A DNA stretch of 64,000 bases from positions 248,001-312,000 of the forward strand of contig JAWPHD010001431.1 in the NCBI GenBank assembly GCA_037043455.1. The letters run 5' to 3'. This DNA comes from Cyrtodaria siliqua (Eukaryota > Mollusca > Bivalvia > Adapedonta > Hiatellidae). How positions within the stretch are numbered: the stretch's first letter is position 1; each line of letters begins with the position of its first letter. Both the position numbers and the translations under genes were made by a program. Shown in pieces: positions 63,501 through 64,000 of this stretch. The notes under the pieces were generated by a model, which was given only the letters and a program-made list of their open reading frames with translations, was not told the origin of the DNA and did not search any database.

Positions 63501-63551
63501 TATGTAGCTTTGTAATTTGGTTCCCAGGGAACTAGATGTTGTCGTGGCAAC
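9380..63551 (-). CDS. TRPM2: TRPM2-like cation channel with C-terminal NUDT9-homology domain (3' portion of gene; spliced)
   Basis: This is the only host gene I can support. Fourteen joined segments keep phase from 63551 to the stop at 9380-9382 and give about 705 residues (701 with the other TRP-helix exon). In order they encode S3-S4, S5, pore and S6 of a TRPM channel (residues 1-162), the TRP helix, a C-terminal coiled coil (about 285-345) and a NUDT9-H domain (about 375-705). The family forms tetrameric Ca2+-permeable channels of plasma or endolysosomal membranes; TRPM2 proteins respond to ADP-ribose and Ca2+. The N-terminal MHR domains, S1 and S2 should lie beyond position 64000. The NUDT9-H motif [12 protein letters not shown] and the ending RLDAYF resemble mitochondrial NUDT9 more than human TRPM2. 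Orthology to vertebrate TRPM2 is inferred from domain order; a mollusc-specific paralogue is possible. The coordinates span introns. Confidence 0.9.
9497..10071. other. Intron with fragment of dispersed repeat Q
   Basis: 9760-9985 matches the Q core seen at 14640-14920 and 18650-19150 (GGTCAAGGTCATT, TTTTGGTAGGAACATA, GGCTTCTGGTATC). It ends with a GGACAGGGCGGATGGACA tract and a weak TTTTGCCCGCTCTGC/ATGGCATGAAA hairpin. The rest is AT-rich. Confidence 0.6.
10072..10185 (-). CDS. TRPM2: TRPM2-like exon: NUDT9-H C-lobe DDxRNTDNAW motif
   Basis: A 114-bp exon, phase 0 at both ends, after TTTGTAAACAG and before GTAAGTTT. It encodes [20 protein letters not shown] and [18 protein letters not shown]. 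GYxDDxRNTDNAWxET is the strongest NUDT9/TRPM2 signature and is intact. In NUDT9 this part contributes to ADP-ribose contacts. Confidence 0.96.
10186..10910. other. Intron with a short perfect palindrome
   Basis: Ordinary intron. It contains GTAATACACTAGTGTATTAC (10289-10308), a perfect 20-bp palindrome, within a 26-bp direct duplication (10267-10312). Nothing else recognised. Confidence 0.6.
10911..11051 (-). CDS. TRPM2: TRPM2-like exon: degenerate Nudix box and Lys-rich helix
   Basis: A 141-bp exon, phase 0 at both ends, after TTATTTATGTTACAG and before GTAAGTG. It reads [47 protein letters not shown]. The canonical Nudix box is G-x5-E-x7-R-E-U-x-E-E. Here the G, first E, R, E and next E read A, V, A, D and H; only the last E is kept. 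NUDT9 has REFGEE and human TRPM2 has RILRQE. ADP-ribose hydrolysis is therefore predicted to be lost. The acceptor is the nearest copy of the 30-bp minisatellite. Confidence 0.93.
11052..13190 (-). repeat. 30-bp minisatellite made of splice-acceptor-like units (about 70 copies)
   Basis: Read on the gene strand, the unit is TATGTATTTCAGTACTTG followed by TTTGTGTTGCAG. The copy next to exon 10911-11051 supplies the true acceptor (TATGTATTTCATTACTTATT, then TATGTTACAG; 26 of 30 bases as in the consensus). The unit has no stop codon in any of the three gene-strand frames. From 11390 to 11052 the frame is open into the exon as 10-residue repeats like [10 protein letters not shown]. 12720-13150 is a much more uniform sub-block with CAACACTATCAAGTAGTG. 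A second block of the same array is at 19217-19935. Confidence 0.95.
13441..14585 (+). mobile_element. Helentron-like noncoding element, family 3, nested in Q
   Basis: It starts CAAGAAGGCCAAGATGGCCC, with subterminal ATCACTTGAG (13468-13477). The 3' end CTCAGGTGAT (14576-14585) is its reverse complement with one mismatch. Core units contain GGGGCAGGGCCAAATGTGAC and CCCTATACAAGTCTATG. It is inserted in an A-run of Q (TTAATAAA / AAACGTCAATG). The tail tract is short (GATGACGGACGAAG). Confidence 0.75.
15105..15310 (+). mobile_element. tRNA-derived SINE (+)
   Basis: The tRNA-like head contains a perfect Pol III A box, TGGTCCAGTGG, and a near-consensus B box, GGTTCGATCCT (10 of 11). The body carries CTGGTTCTACCCAGGAAGC, a block shared with the SINEs at 34927, 48690 and 20430. 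It is inserted in the tandem core of a transposon: the target phrase CCCAGGGA.CTTC resumes at about 15310. It is not a functional tRNA: acceptor pairing is poor and the body continues. Confidence 0.8.
15368..15996 (+). mobile_element. Helentron-like noncoding element, family 4
   Basis: It starts near AAGAAATGTCACAG. ATGCCCCCGAA (15395-15405) is the exact reverse complement of TTCGGGGGCAT (15986-15996). There are about three core units of about 165 bp (GTGACCTTGACCTTGGAGC, GCAATTGTGCGAAGTTATTT). A CGAACGGACAGACAG tract and the hairpin TATGCCACCC-TT-CGGGGGCATA end it. A-rich runs at 15477-15540 interrupt the first unit. Confidence 0.75.
16262..16300 (-). repeat. tRNA/SINE 3' fragment (minus)
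   Basis: On the minus strand it contains a B box, GGGTTCAAATCCCACTGG, with no A box at the right spacing. Read as a truncated SINE, not a tRNA gene. Confidence 0.5.
16984..18258 (+). mobile_element. Helentron-like noncoding element, family 5 (about 143-bp core, 8 units)
   Basis: It starts CAAGAGCACCAAGAATTGCA. AGTCCCCCACCGGTCC (17015-17030) is the exact reverse complement of GGACCGGTGGGGGACT (18243-18258). The core repeats GACAAGCATTTTCTATGACA and GGTACGCGACACACCGCTAT. A GGACGGACGGACGGACGG tract leads to the hairpin AGTCCCCC ... GGGGGACT. The flanks match an uninterrupted sequence at 14229-14268, so the insertion point (CTATGAAAA / AAAATGCAAAATC) can be fixed. Confidence 0.85.
19217..19935 (-). 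repeat. 30-bp minisatellite, second block (about 24 units)
   Basis: Same unit as 11052-13190, here at the donor end of the same intron, 39 bp from exon 19974-20076. A higher-order duplication of about 238 bp is visible (19312 and 19550 begin matching stretches). It is probably the other half of one array split by the transposons at 13240-19222. Confidence 0.92.
19974..20076 (-). CDS. TRPM2: TRPM2-like exon: NUDT9-H, up to the LPG before the Nudix box
   Basis: A 103-bp exon, phase 2 in and phase 0 out, after TTACTTTACAG and before GTAATTATC. It reads [20 protein letters not shown], then [15 protein letters not shown]. It matches NUDT9 ITRW ... [21 protein letters not shown]. Its first nine residues reappear as diverged copies (RWNMTGNQV) in the intron just upstream. 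A 30-bp minisatellite lies 39 bp past the donor. Confidence 0.93.
20077..20360 (-). repeat. 51- to 57-bp minisatellite derived from an exon edge
   Basis: About five units upstream of the acceptor of exon 19974-20076. On the gene strand they read CAGATGGAATATGACTGGGA then ACCAGGTGATAAATCTGA. The exon begins CAG|ATGGCAGATGATTGAGA then ACCAGGTGCAG. In the exon's frame a unit gives RWNMTGNQV against the exon's RWQMIENQV. The intron array therefore looks like a copy of the exon's start. Confidence 0.85.
20430..20705 (-). mobile_element. tRNA-derived SINE (minus), near full length
   Basis: Minus strand: head GTCCGTCGCCGAGTGGTTAA (A box with one mismatch), B box GGTTCGATCCC (perfect), body block GGTGGTTCTACCCAGGTGCC, and tail ending AATTCAATCAATCAATCAAT. 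The tRNA part resembles a long-variable-arm (Ser/Leu) tRNA. A 3'-end fragment of a related element lies at 28545-28625. Confidence 0.8.
20771..20890. repeat. Nested inverted repeat (about 120 bp) followed by an A-rich tract
   Basis: Outer arms ATAAATATTGCATCCCAGT and ACTGGGATGAAATATTTAT enclose inner arms AAAATAATGTC and GACATTATTTT. 20930-20990 is almost pure A with a few T. It may be a small foldback element. Confidence 0.65.
21351..21449. repeat. Two-part perfect hairpin
   Basis: GATAGGGAATTCCAACCC (21351-21368) pairs perfectly with 21432-21449, and TATAAGTGTTTTAA (21383-21396) pairs perfectly with 21414-21427. A short loop remains. The rest of 20891-22100 holds nothing else I recognise. 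Confidence 0.75.
22160..25468 (+). mobile_element. Helentron-like noncoding element with about 23 core units of about 145 bp
   Basis: Units contain TTTGACCTAGTGACCTAG, CATGTGACCCATTTT, CATCAAGATCGGGTC and GGCCTCTAGAGTGTACACA. Longer duplications (about 290 bp) occur near 23400-24045. It ends with a GACGGACGACGGACGG tract and the hairpin AGCTCTGCTGGCC-CTT-GGCCAGTAGAGCT (25440-25468). The expected CAAGAGG 5' end is missing; the left boundary near 22110-22190 is degenerate, so it is probably 5'-truncated. Confidence 0.8.
25471..26745 (+). mobile_element. Helentron-like noncoding element, family 6, abutting the previous one
   Basis: It begins in the A-run directly after the hairpin of the preceding element. 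CCCCGCTT (25505-25512) is the reverse complement of AAGCGGGG (26733-26740). About five core units of about 150 bp contain CCCAAGCTTCCTTTTCATAT and TCCAGAAAGTTTCATGCCAA. A 5'-like block recurs at 26465. The end carries GGCGACGAGACCCGACGG and a TAGCCCTCACTTC...GAAAGCGGGGGTATA hairpin. Confidence 0.7.
26834..27025 (-). CDS. TRPM2: TRPM2-like exon: NUDT9-H N-lobe core
   Basis: A 192-bp exon, phase 2 in and phase 2 out, after CTCTATTGTAG and before GTAGTCAT. It reads [64 protein letters not shown]. The motif [23 protein letters not shown] is shared with NUDT9 and is better kept here than in human TRPM2. AG at its end joins the next exon to give RW. Confidence 0.95.
27425..28132. mobile_element. 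TIR element R, copy 1, with a nested hairpin element
   Basis: The left end ATTGTTTGGGACGCTTGTTT is the reverse complement (two mismatches) of the right end near 28100-28130. Another copy with ends GGCGCTTGATTCAGCCAAAG is at 53720-54271. Nested at 27632-27898 is a second unit carrying CATACCCCAGCCAACCC ... GGGGTTGGACGGGGTATG, as at 54274-54550. Noncoding. 27026-27424 is intron with nothing else. Confidence 0.7.
28376..28464 (-). CDS. TRPM2: TRPM2-like exon: NUDT9-H N-lobe, first part
   Basis: An 89-bp exon, phase 0 in and phase 2 out, after CTTCATTTCAG. It encodes [20 protein letters not shown] and AFADPDIMA(M). It aligns with NUDT9 VEFVDYKPVEYTAxxVLAGP and WADPQI. The donor that keeps phase is GCCAT|GTTAGT, with T at +3, which is weaker than the other donors of the gene. 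Reading on past it gives about 30 more codons before a stop. Confidence 0.85.
28545..28625 (-). repeat. SINE/LINE 3'-tail fragment
   Basis: GGTTTTATGCCGCACCAACA ... AGGTTATATGACATCAAC matches the tail part of the SINE at 20430-20705 (GGATTTTATAGTCGCACCAA). No head is present. Confidence 0.5.
28738..29092. mobile_element. Foldback element, arms about 175 bp
   Basis: Left ACCCCATTTTTTCTTATCAA pairs with the right end near 29073-29092. Matching continues inward through ATTTTACATCTTAGTGGAAT, CTAAATATGTCTTACTAAAC and TAAAGTTAGC to a centre near 28920 (AATAATTCTACATAGAATTATT). Arms look roughly 85% alike with small indels. It sits in the intron between two NUDT9-H exons. Confidence 0.85.
29319..29643. 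mobile_element. TTAA-flanked MITE S, copy 1
   Basis: The ends read TTAAAGGGACACATGGCAAT and ATTGCCATGTGTCTCGTTAA. Related copies are at 42430-42817 and 48051-48307. The TTAA at both edges would suit a piggyBac-type target, but no transposase is present here. Confidence 0.75.
29841..29998 (-). CDS. TRPM2: TRPM2-like exon: basic linker and start of NUDT9-H domain
   Basis: A 158-bp exon, phase 1 in and phase 0 out, after TTTACAACACTCAG and before GTAAGTAT. It reads [39 protein letters not shown], then [25 protein letters not shown] matches the RFPVPNEKVPW / KVPWEV entry of the NUDT9 fold. The acceptor is made of sequence like the 27-bp minisatellite that fills 30003-32780; the array's frame is open into the exon. 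Confidence 0.92.
30003..32780 (-). repeat. 27-bp minisatellite (about 100 units) abutting a NUDT9-H exon acceptor
   Basis: The plus-strand unit is AAACTTGTAAACCAGTGTGA plus TATGATG. A higher-order duplication of 478 bp covers 31070-31547 and 31548-32025 almost perfectly. On the gene strand the array runs up to the CAG at 29999-30001, and the frame used by exon 29841-29998 is open back to 30164. Period 27 keeps frame, so long ORFs here are an array effect, not proteins. Confidence 0.95.
32781..33424. other. Intron stretch with a short repeat remnant
   Basis: 33153-33290 looks like a shrunken element: CAAGAATGCACCACTTTAGT at one end and AACAGATGGACAAGGGACAC, TTTTGTGGTGGGACATT at the other. The rest is unassigned. 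Confidence 0.45.
33425..33722. repeat. 21-bp minisatellite (about 14 units)
   Basis: The unit GAGAAAGCCTGGACTTGTAT alternates with a TTCAGAAAG variant; one unit (33570-33583) is shortened. Seven-residue repeats on both strands are frame artefacts. 33723-33998 is unassigned. Confidence 0.92.
33999..34546. mobile_element. TA-flanked MITE, Tc1/mariner-like ends
   Basis: Left TACTGAGCAAAAATAGAAAC and right GAAATGTCCC-type arm (ACATTTCTATTTTGCTGAGT on the plus strand) form about 26-bp inverted ends flanked by TA. About 545 bp long with no transposase ORF. Superfamily assignment is inferred from the TA and the end sequence. 34547-34926 is unassigned. Confidence 0.7.
34927..35125 (+). mobile_element. 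tRNA-derived SINE (+), diverged
   Basis: The head has TGGTCGAGGGTTTAAC (A box, imperfect) and GGGTTCGCATCCC (B box, one mismatch), then GAACTGGTTCTACCCAGGAA, the block shared with the other SINEs here. 35126-35466 is unassigned. Confidence 0.6.
35467..35792. mobile_element. hAT-like MITE T, copy 1 (5' end degraded)
   Basis: It shares GGCACTGCAAGCCCG, ATTTTGGAGTTCCC, CCTACAACTTAAA and the end CCCAGCTACGCCCCTG with the copy at 62462-62857. The left terminal repeat is missing or very diverged. Confidence 0.6.
35793..37399. other. Intron with a tandem-core element fragment (36200-37011)
   Basis: 36340-36930 repeats a core of AGTTTCATGAACATAGGTCA and GGGGCATAACTCTGC. It ends with a GATGGACGACGACGG tract and GTGTCTGCCATGATAC-AAAGGAGACACAAAAA, a plausible 3' hairpin. 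No clear 5' start was found. 35793-36199 and 37012-37399 hold nothing else recognised. Confidence 0.5.
37400..37609. mobile_element. 210-bp MITE with telomere-like terminal inverted repeats
   Basis: The ends AACCCTTAACCCGC (37400-37413) and GCGGGTTAAGGGTT (37596-37609) are exact inverted repeats. Inside is a hairpin with arms GATCAGCCTG and CAGGCTGATC (about 37450-37496). Confidence 0.75.
37754..40338 (+). mobile_element. Helentron-like noncoding element, family 2b, with one insertion
   Basis: It starts CAAGAGGCCCAAGAGGGCCT; GCTCTACTGGC lies at 37780-37790. Core units (about 150 bp) contain GGGCCATAACTC, CATTCAACCGGAAC and TTGGTACTGATCATCC; later units have AAGATCGGATGAAAAATGAA. The end carries GACGACGGACGACAG, then AGCTCTACTGGCC ... 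CCAGCAGAGCT (40303-40338). A TIR element (39083-39841) interrupts it. A sister copy is at 43251-45853. Confidence 0.78.
39083..39841. mobile_element. 759-bp TIR element inserted in the previous repeat
   Basis: CCGTATTTTACCTTCTATAG (39083-39102) and the reverse complement of 39822-39841 agree at 17 of 20 positions. The host core (GGGCCATAAC ... GTCCGAGCTTTCATTG) resumes on the other side. No transposase is recognised. Confidence 0.65.
40339..40770. other. Unassigned intron stretch
   Basis: AT-rich sequence before the coiled-coil exon; no repeat family or gene recognised. Confidence 0.5.
40771..40885 (-). CDS. TRPM2: TRPM exon: end of coiled coil, linker to NUDT9-H
   Basis: A 115-bp exon, phase 0 in and phase 1 out, after ATCTAATGTAG and before GTAAGCC. 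It reads [19 protein letters not shown], then a Pro-rich linker [19 protein letters not shown]. The [10 protein letters not shown] part matches the TRPM2 segment QALHWIVRTL that closes the coiled coil. The next exon is 10.8 kb away. Confidence 0.88.
41000..41490 (-). pseudogene. Non-LTR retrotransposon 3' end (5'-truncated)
   Basis: Minus-strand 41093-41488 encodes [47 protein letters not shown], then [19 protein letters not shown]. The RIGHTRxTHSYLL...C..C.....H.L..C pattern is typical of the C-terminal end of Jockey/I-type LINE ORF2. Only this tail remains. The 3' end runs to about 41000, where GCCGTAAAACACCATTCATT resembles a LINE tail. Not a host gene. Confidence 0.75.
41788..41880 (+). 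repeat. 5' fragment of a Helentron-like repeat
   Basis: CAAGAACAACAAGCTCTGCC resembles the starts of the larger elements, but no matching 3' hairpin is found downstream. A separate hairpin lies at 41928-41970: AAATGATATAATGC paired with GCATTATATCATTT. 41491-41787 and the rest of 41881-42429 hold nothing else. Confidence 0.4.
42430..42817. mobile_element. TTAA-flanked MITE S, copy 2
   Basis: It starts TTAAAGGGACACGCGGCAAT and ends ATTGCCATGTGCCCCTTTAA. A second right end lies at about 42705-42730 (GATTGCCGTGTATCTCTTTAA), suggesting a partial duplication. It stops 22 bp from the donor of exon 42839-43010. Confidence 0.72.
42839..43010 (-). CDS. TRPM2: TRPM exon: coiled-coil segment with Gln/His-Thr linker
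   Basis: A 172-bp exon, phase 2 in and phase 0 out, after ATTCTCCACAG and before GTGAATATG. It reads [18 protein letters not shown], a polar linker [19 protein letters not shown], then [16 protein letters not shown]. It aligns with the tetrameric C-terminal coiled coil of TRPM2 (KVDAMVDLL ... RLASLEEQ). A TTAA-flanked MITE ends 22 bp past the donor. Confidence 0.88.
43025..43052. repeat. (TAA)n microsatellite
   Basis: About nine ATA/TAA repeats in the intron, 15 bp upstream of the acceptor of exon 42839-43010. 43053-43250 is unassigned. Confidence 0.9.
43251..45853 (+). mobile_element. Helentron-like noncoding element, family 2b, full length
   Basis: It starts CAAGAGGCCCAAGAGGGCCT; GCTCTACTGGC (43276-43286) is the reverse complement of part of GGCCAGTAGAGCT (45841-45853). 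The core moves from GGGCCATAACTC/GGTACTGATCATCC units to AAGATCGGATGAAAGATGAA units. A GGACGGACGACGGACGACGG tract is followed by the hairpin AGCTCTGCTGGCC-TTC-GGCCAGTAGAGCT. It is flanked by A-runs. Confidence 0.85.
46055..46925 (-). pseudogene. Non-LTR retrotransposon reverse transcriptase fragment (frameshifted)
   Basis: Minus-strand pieces read [21 protein letters not shown] (RT catalytic YADD) at about 46790-46920; then [49 protein letters not shown] at 46335-46760; then [14 protein letters not shown] and [14 protein letters not shown] at 46099-46296. The frame changes between pieces and the 5' part is missing, so this is a dead LINE copy. 45900-46054 and 46926-47105 hold nothing else. 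Confidence 0.85.
47106..47870 (-). repeat. About 40-bp minisatellite reaching an exon donor
   Basis: About 20 degenerate units contain GGTAAATTTACAATTCAGGT and TCAAATCTCTGTATGGAAAG. On the gene strand the first unit begins about 8 bases after the GT of exon 47873-47999 (GTAATAATTATGAATTTACC). Confidence 0.88.
47873..47999 (-). CDS. TRPM2: TRPM exon: proximal C-terminal helix
   Basis: A 127-bp exon, phase 1 in and phase 2 out, after GAAACTGTTGCAG and before GTAATAATT. It encodes (R/C)[20 protein letters not shown], then [21 protein letters not shown]. It aligns with the WE-containing rib-helix segment that follows the TRP domain in TRPM2. The first residue is Arg when joined to D2 and Cys when joined to D1. 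The donor is followed within about 8 bases by a 40-bp minisatellite. Confidence 0.85.
48051..48307. mobile_element. TTAA-flanked MITE S, copy 3
   Basis: It starts TTAAAGGGACACATGGCAAA and ends GATTGCCATATGTCCTTTTAA; 257 bp. It lies 50 bp upstream of the acceptor of exon 47873-47999. 48308-48689 is unassigned. Confidence 0.72.
48690..48835 (-). mobile_element. tRNA-derived SINE (minus), 3'-truncated
   Basis: The minus strand has a perfect A box, TGGCCGAATGG, and a perfect B box, GGTTCAAATCC, then TACTGGTTCTACCCTGG. It shares CCCCTCACCGCTGT between the boxes with the SINE at 20430-20705. 48836-49259 is unassigned AT-rich sequence. Confidence 0.78.
49260..49517. mobile_element. MITE of about 258 bp with about 35-bp imperfect TIRs
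   Basis: The left GCCAAAATAAAACAGTG...GTTTCCTGTAG is matched in inverted form by CTACAGGAAACAAAACACTC ... GTTTTGGC on the right. Noncoding. Confidence 0.7.
49705..50526. mobile_element. hAT-like TIR element (822 bp) with an internal tandem duplication
   Basis: The ends CAGGGAGTAAGTATACA...GGAGGAGACA match in inverted form at 29 of 31 positions. CAGGG ends and a flanking TAAGAG on both sides suit a hAT-type insertion. Inside, a block of about 190 bp (CACCACCGTGAAATTACCTT ... GTATCTCGTTTGCAATAGCT) is repeated at 49903 and 50102. No transposase is recognised. 50527-50865 is unassigned. Confidence 0.75.
50866..51883 (+). mobile_element. Tandem-core element fragment, family 2b-type core
   Basis: About six units of about 150 bp (GGGCCATAACTCTGCC, ATCATTCAACC, GGACAAAGTTTGTGTATTAA). 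The left end has GGCTCCCCCACTGGGG; the right end has ACAGACAACAGACGACAG and TATGTCTCCCCTTT. The second arm of the expected 3' hairpin appears to be replaced by the minisatellite that follows. Confidence 0.65.
51884..53378 (-). repeat. 39-bp minisatellite (about 37 units) reaching exon D2
   Basis: The plus-strand unit is AGAAGTCACATGACTACTAA then TCTAGGTATTTCATTGGAG. Longer composite periods of about 116-120 bp, with 'gattagcaatctagatactt' variants, repeat several times from 52500 to 53250. On the gene strand, sequence like the unit (TAGCCATGTTTCTGC, CTTTCCAATAAAATATCTAG) begins within about 8 bases of the D2 donor. Confidence 0.93.
53398..53600 (-). CDS. TRPM2: TRPM alternative exon D2: TRP helix, version 2
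   Basis: A 203-bp exon after TTTGTTTCCATAG and before GTAAGTATAG, with the same phases as D1 (2 in, 1 out). It reads [15 protein letters not shown], then [31 protein letters not shown], then a basic/Cys stretch and an acidic tail DSENEDDF. QRYxLIxEYxxRP is the classical TRPM form, so D2 is probably the ancestral-type exon. It is 12 bp longer than D1, all in the tail after the helix. A 39-bp minisatellite starts within a few bases of its donor. Confidence 0.92.
53720..54271. mobile_element. TIR element R, copy 2
   Basis: GGCGCTTGATTCAGCCAAAG (53723-53742) matches the reverse complement of 54249-54268 at 18 of 20 positions. It is related to 27425-28132. Confidence 0.65.
54274..54550. mobile_element. 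277-bp TIR element with a strong internal hairpin
   Basis: The ends ATTACGTGG and CCACGTAAT enclose CTTAATTCCATTAAGGGATG and a hairpin of 21-bp arms (20 of 21 paired): TTTCATACCCCAGCCAACCC at 54468 and its partner at 54508-54528. Its relative at 27632-27898 is nested in element R. Confidence 0.72.
54551..56589. other. Intron between D1 and D2, mostly unassigned
   Basis: AT-rich. 55990-56110 (TAGTCTAGATCATCTGCGAC, TTTTCAAGACAAACGTCTAG) has an inverted relative near 62060-62185. 56455-56580 is a remnant of the family-3 core (GGGTGGGCCAGATTTAACAC). No exon-like sequence was found. Confidence 0.5.
56590..56943 (-). repeat. Dispersed repeat P, copy 2 (minus)
   Basis: Inverted relative to 57685-57985. 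Contains TTTGAGAATCCAAACTCTAT, GAGTTACCAACTCATAA and the end TAGTGTAATTTTGCCG. It lies on the 3' side of exon D1. 56955-57270 is family-3 core debris. Confidence 0.8.
57441..57631 (-). CDS. TRPM2: TRPM alternative exon D1: TRP helix, version 1
   Basis: A 191-bp exon after TTGCCTATTGCAG and before GTAAGTTT, phase 2 in and phase 1 out. With the AG carried in it reads [46 protein letters not shown] and ends [18 protein letters not shown]. This is the post-S6 TRP helix and the re-entrant RPxxxPPFI segment of TRPM channels. It is about 45% identical to D2 over the first 49 residues. No stop or frame damage is seen, so it looks functional. Splicing D1 and D2 together would put D2 out of frame and reach TGA within about 22 codons. 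Confidence 0.88.
57685..57985 (+). repeat. Dispersed repeat P, copy 3 (plus)
   Basis: Contains CACTAAGCCGCCAAATAACG, AGTTGGTAACTCTTAATTC and ACTCGTCGTCAGTAGGC. It begins 54 bp upstream of the D1 acceptor and is inverted relative to the copies on either side. Confidence 0.8.
58180..59325 (-). repeat. Dispersed repeat P, copy 4 (minus), split by a TIR element
   Basis: P sequence occupies 58180-58513 and resumes at 59287-59325 (GTTTTGTCATTATTTGGCAG). The gap is the element at 58514-59286. Confidence 0.75.
58514..59286. mobile_element. 773-bp TIR element inserted in repeat P
   Basis: The ends CATACATGCCAAAT (58514-58527) and ATTTGGCATGTATG (59273-59286) are exact inverted repeats, with weaker pairing further in (CAGGGAGATTT / CGGGAGATTT). 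Target duplication GTTTTG or GGTTTTG flanks it. The interior has CATAATAAATTAATTGCTAG and CCCCGTCCGCCCCG, also seen inverted near 42310-42360. No transposase. Confidence 0.78.
59565..60290 (-). repeat. 58-bp minisatellite (about 12 units)
   Basis: Units contain ACCATCTGACAATGTAGTTT, GTGTCATACACTTCAGGTTG and GCTGTTGCATAGCACTGG. The middle copies are almost identical. 58 is not a multiple of 3, so ORFs across it change frame at each unit. 59326-59564 is unassigned. Confidence 0.93.
60350..60520. repeat. (GT)n microsatellite with GTGC variants
   Basis: About 170 bp of nearly pure alternating GT, with GCATGT and GCGTGT interruptions in the second half, 100 bp from the donor of exon 60620-60776. 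A G-rich patch (GTGGTGGGGGTGGTGTGG) also lies at 61010-61040. Confidence 0.95.
60620..60776 (-). CDS. TRPM2: TRPM exon: outer pore cysteine loop and S6
   Basis: A 157-bp exon, phase 1 in and phase 2 out (ends AG|GTATG). It encodes [15 protein letters not shown], then a second Cys in SRCPTD, then S6 [16 protein letters not shown], the conserved TRPM S6 ending. The two cysteines (DC and RC) match the outer-pore disulfide pair of TRPM channels. The exon leaves AG to complete a Ser codon with either of the two downstream TRP-helix exons. A GT tract and a 58-bp minisatellite follow in the intron. Confidence 0.95.
61119..61962 (+). mobile_element. Helentron-like element, family 1, 3'-truncated copy
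   Basis: It starts CAAGAGGTCAATGACCTTGA with GCTCTACTGAT and has about 2.5 core units like 3111-4693. It stops at about 61962 without the GACG tract or 3' hairpin. 60777-61118 and 61963-62461 hold no other assigned feature apart from the inverted relative of 55990-56110. Confidence 0.78.
62462..62857. mobile_element. hAT-like MITE T, copy 2
   Basis: The left CAGTGGCGCAGCTG and right CAGCTACGTCCCTG are inverted ends; GTAAC flanks both sides. It lies 24 bp from the donor of the S5/pore exon. The relative at 35467-35792 shares interior blocks. Confidence 0.7.
62882..63056 (-). CDS. TRPM2: TRPM exon: S5 and pore helix / selectivity filter
   Basis: A 175-bp exon, phase 0 in and phase 1 out, after TTTGCTTTCAG and before GTAAGAAT. 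It opens with [16 protein letters not shown] (S5), then [13 protein letters not shown], and reaches the pore helix and filter at [15 protein letters not shown]. The filter reads YGELF. Human TRPM2 has FGQIP here, whereas TRPM1/3/6/7 have YGE. The acidic Glu and following Asp-Glu suggest a divalent-friendly pore. A hAT-like element ends 24 bp beyond the donor. Confidence 0.95.
63297..63551 (-). CDS. TRPM2: TRPM exon: S3, S4 and S4-S5 linker (first exon in the window)
   Basis: This 255-bp exon is phase 0 at both ends (85 residues). It starts after TTTGTGACAG and ends before GTAACT. It contains the S3 signature [12 protein letters not shown] and an S4 ending [19 protein letters not shown]. The N and D of WNVVD align with the Ca2+-coordinating Asn-Asp pair at the start of S3 in TRPM2 and TRPM4. 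S4 has few charges, as is usual for TRPM. The exon upstream of it (S1-S2) is not in the window; 63552-64000 is intron with nothing else I recognise beyond an imperfect 'gaagaattgg' repeat near 63890. Confidence 0.95.
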
Positions 63552-64000
63552 CTGTCACAAAGATAAACAAGGAAACTGATACAAAGTATCACAAGGTCGT
63601 CAGAACAGTTGCATAAGAAAACAGTAAGGGGAATATGATAAAAATTAACGAACAGTGTGTAGATGTTAGAATTTTTTTTTTGTAACTGTCAACAATCAAA
63701 GCACATTTATCATGAAAGATTTGAGCACTAGATAAACCAATAAACTAGTCATCATGAGACAAAATGAACATGTTTTTAATTTTGGCATCTGTGTTGTATA
63801 ATGTTATAATATGAATATGATAGACATCTGAAATAGTATGTGTAATGGATCACTAAATAGAATGTTGTTTCATGATTAGAATGTGAGGAATTGGGAAAGA
63901 TCATGGTTAGAATATGAAGAATTGGTAAAGTATCATAGTTATAAACAAAAAGACATACATATATAGCTTTACACACAAACAGTTAGTAATATTCAAACAC

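Overview
This window is animal nuclear DNA. It is AT-rich, its genes have introns, and it is packed with mobile elements and minisatellites. Several dispersed repeats, with cores reading like 'ggccatcttgaatttc' and ends reading 'GGCCAGTAGAGCT' after runs of GACG, are of a kind I associate with bivalve molluscs. Together with the gene content this points to a bivalve, perhaps a heterodont clam. The species call is inference; only the repeat structure and the gene are read directly.

There is one host gene, on the minus strand. It enters at the right edge and ends at the stop codon at 9380-9382. I could join 14 coding segments (one of them with two alternative forms) with GT-AG junctions and unbroken reading phase: 63297-63551, 62882-63056, 60620-60776, (57441-57631 or 53398-53600), 47873-47999, 42839-43010, 40771-40885, 29841-29998, 28376-28464, 26834-27025, 19974-20076, 10911-11051, 10072-10185 and 9380-9496. 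They encode about 705 residues: S3 to S6 of a TRPM cation channel, the TRP helix, a coiled-coil tail and a C-terminal NUDT9-homology domain. This is a TRPM2-like channel. Its N-terminal half lies beyond the right edge. About 2.1 kb of coding sequence is spread over about 54 kb.

Three features of the gene stand out. (1) The TRP-helix exon exists in two diverged copies with identical splice phases; using both, or neither, breaks the frame. This predicts mutually exclusive splicing. (2) The Nudix box has lost nearly all catalytic positions, so the domain is predicted to sense ADP-ribose-type ligands at most, not hydrolyse them. (3) Minisatellites touch or nearly touch splice sites at six places. 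At the Nudix-box exon the 30-bp unit is itself a copy of the 3' splice site, is open in all three frames, and runs in frame into the exon.

Layout: 1-2640 downstream minisatellites; 3111-7513 two rolling-circle-like repeats; 8.2-9.3 kb dispersed repeats; 9.4-11.05 kb last three exons; 11.05-19.94 kb one intron holding a split 30-bp array with nested transposons; 20-26.8 kb exon 19974-20076, a SINE, hairpins, and a 145-bp-unit array; 26.8-30 kb three NUDT9-H exons and inverted-repeat elements; 30-40.8 kb intron with a 27-bp array, a 21-bp array and several elements; 40.8-48 kb coiled-coil exons, LINE remnants and a large repeat; 48-60.8 kb MITEs, a 39-bp array, the two alternative exons, a 58-bp array and a GT tract; 60.6-63.6 kb pore exons.

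Most large dispersed repeats share one plan: start at CAAGA after an A-run, a short subterminal motif, a tandem core, a GACG-rich tract, then a 3' hairpin whose arm is the reverse complement of the 5' motif, then an A-run. The terminal sequence differs between families but the 5'/3' complementarity is kept. This matches the known plan of non-autonomous Helentron-like rolling-circle elements (DINE-1, pearl). No rRNA, functional tRNA or CRISPR is seen.
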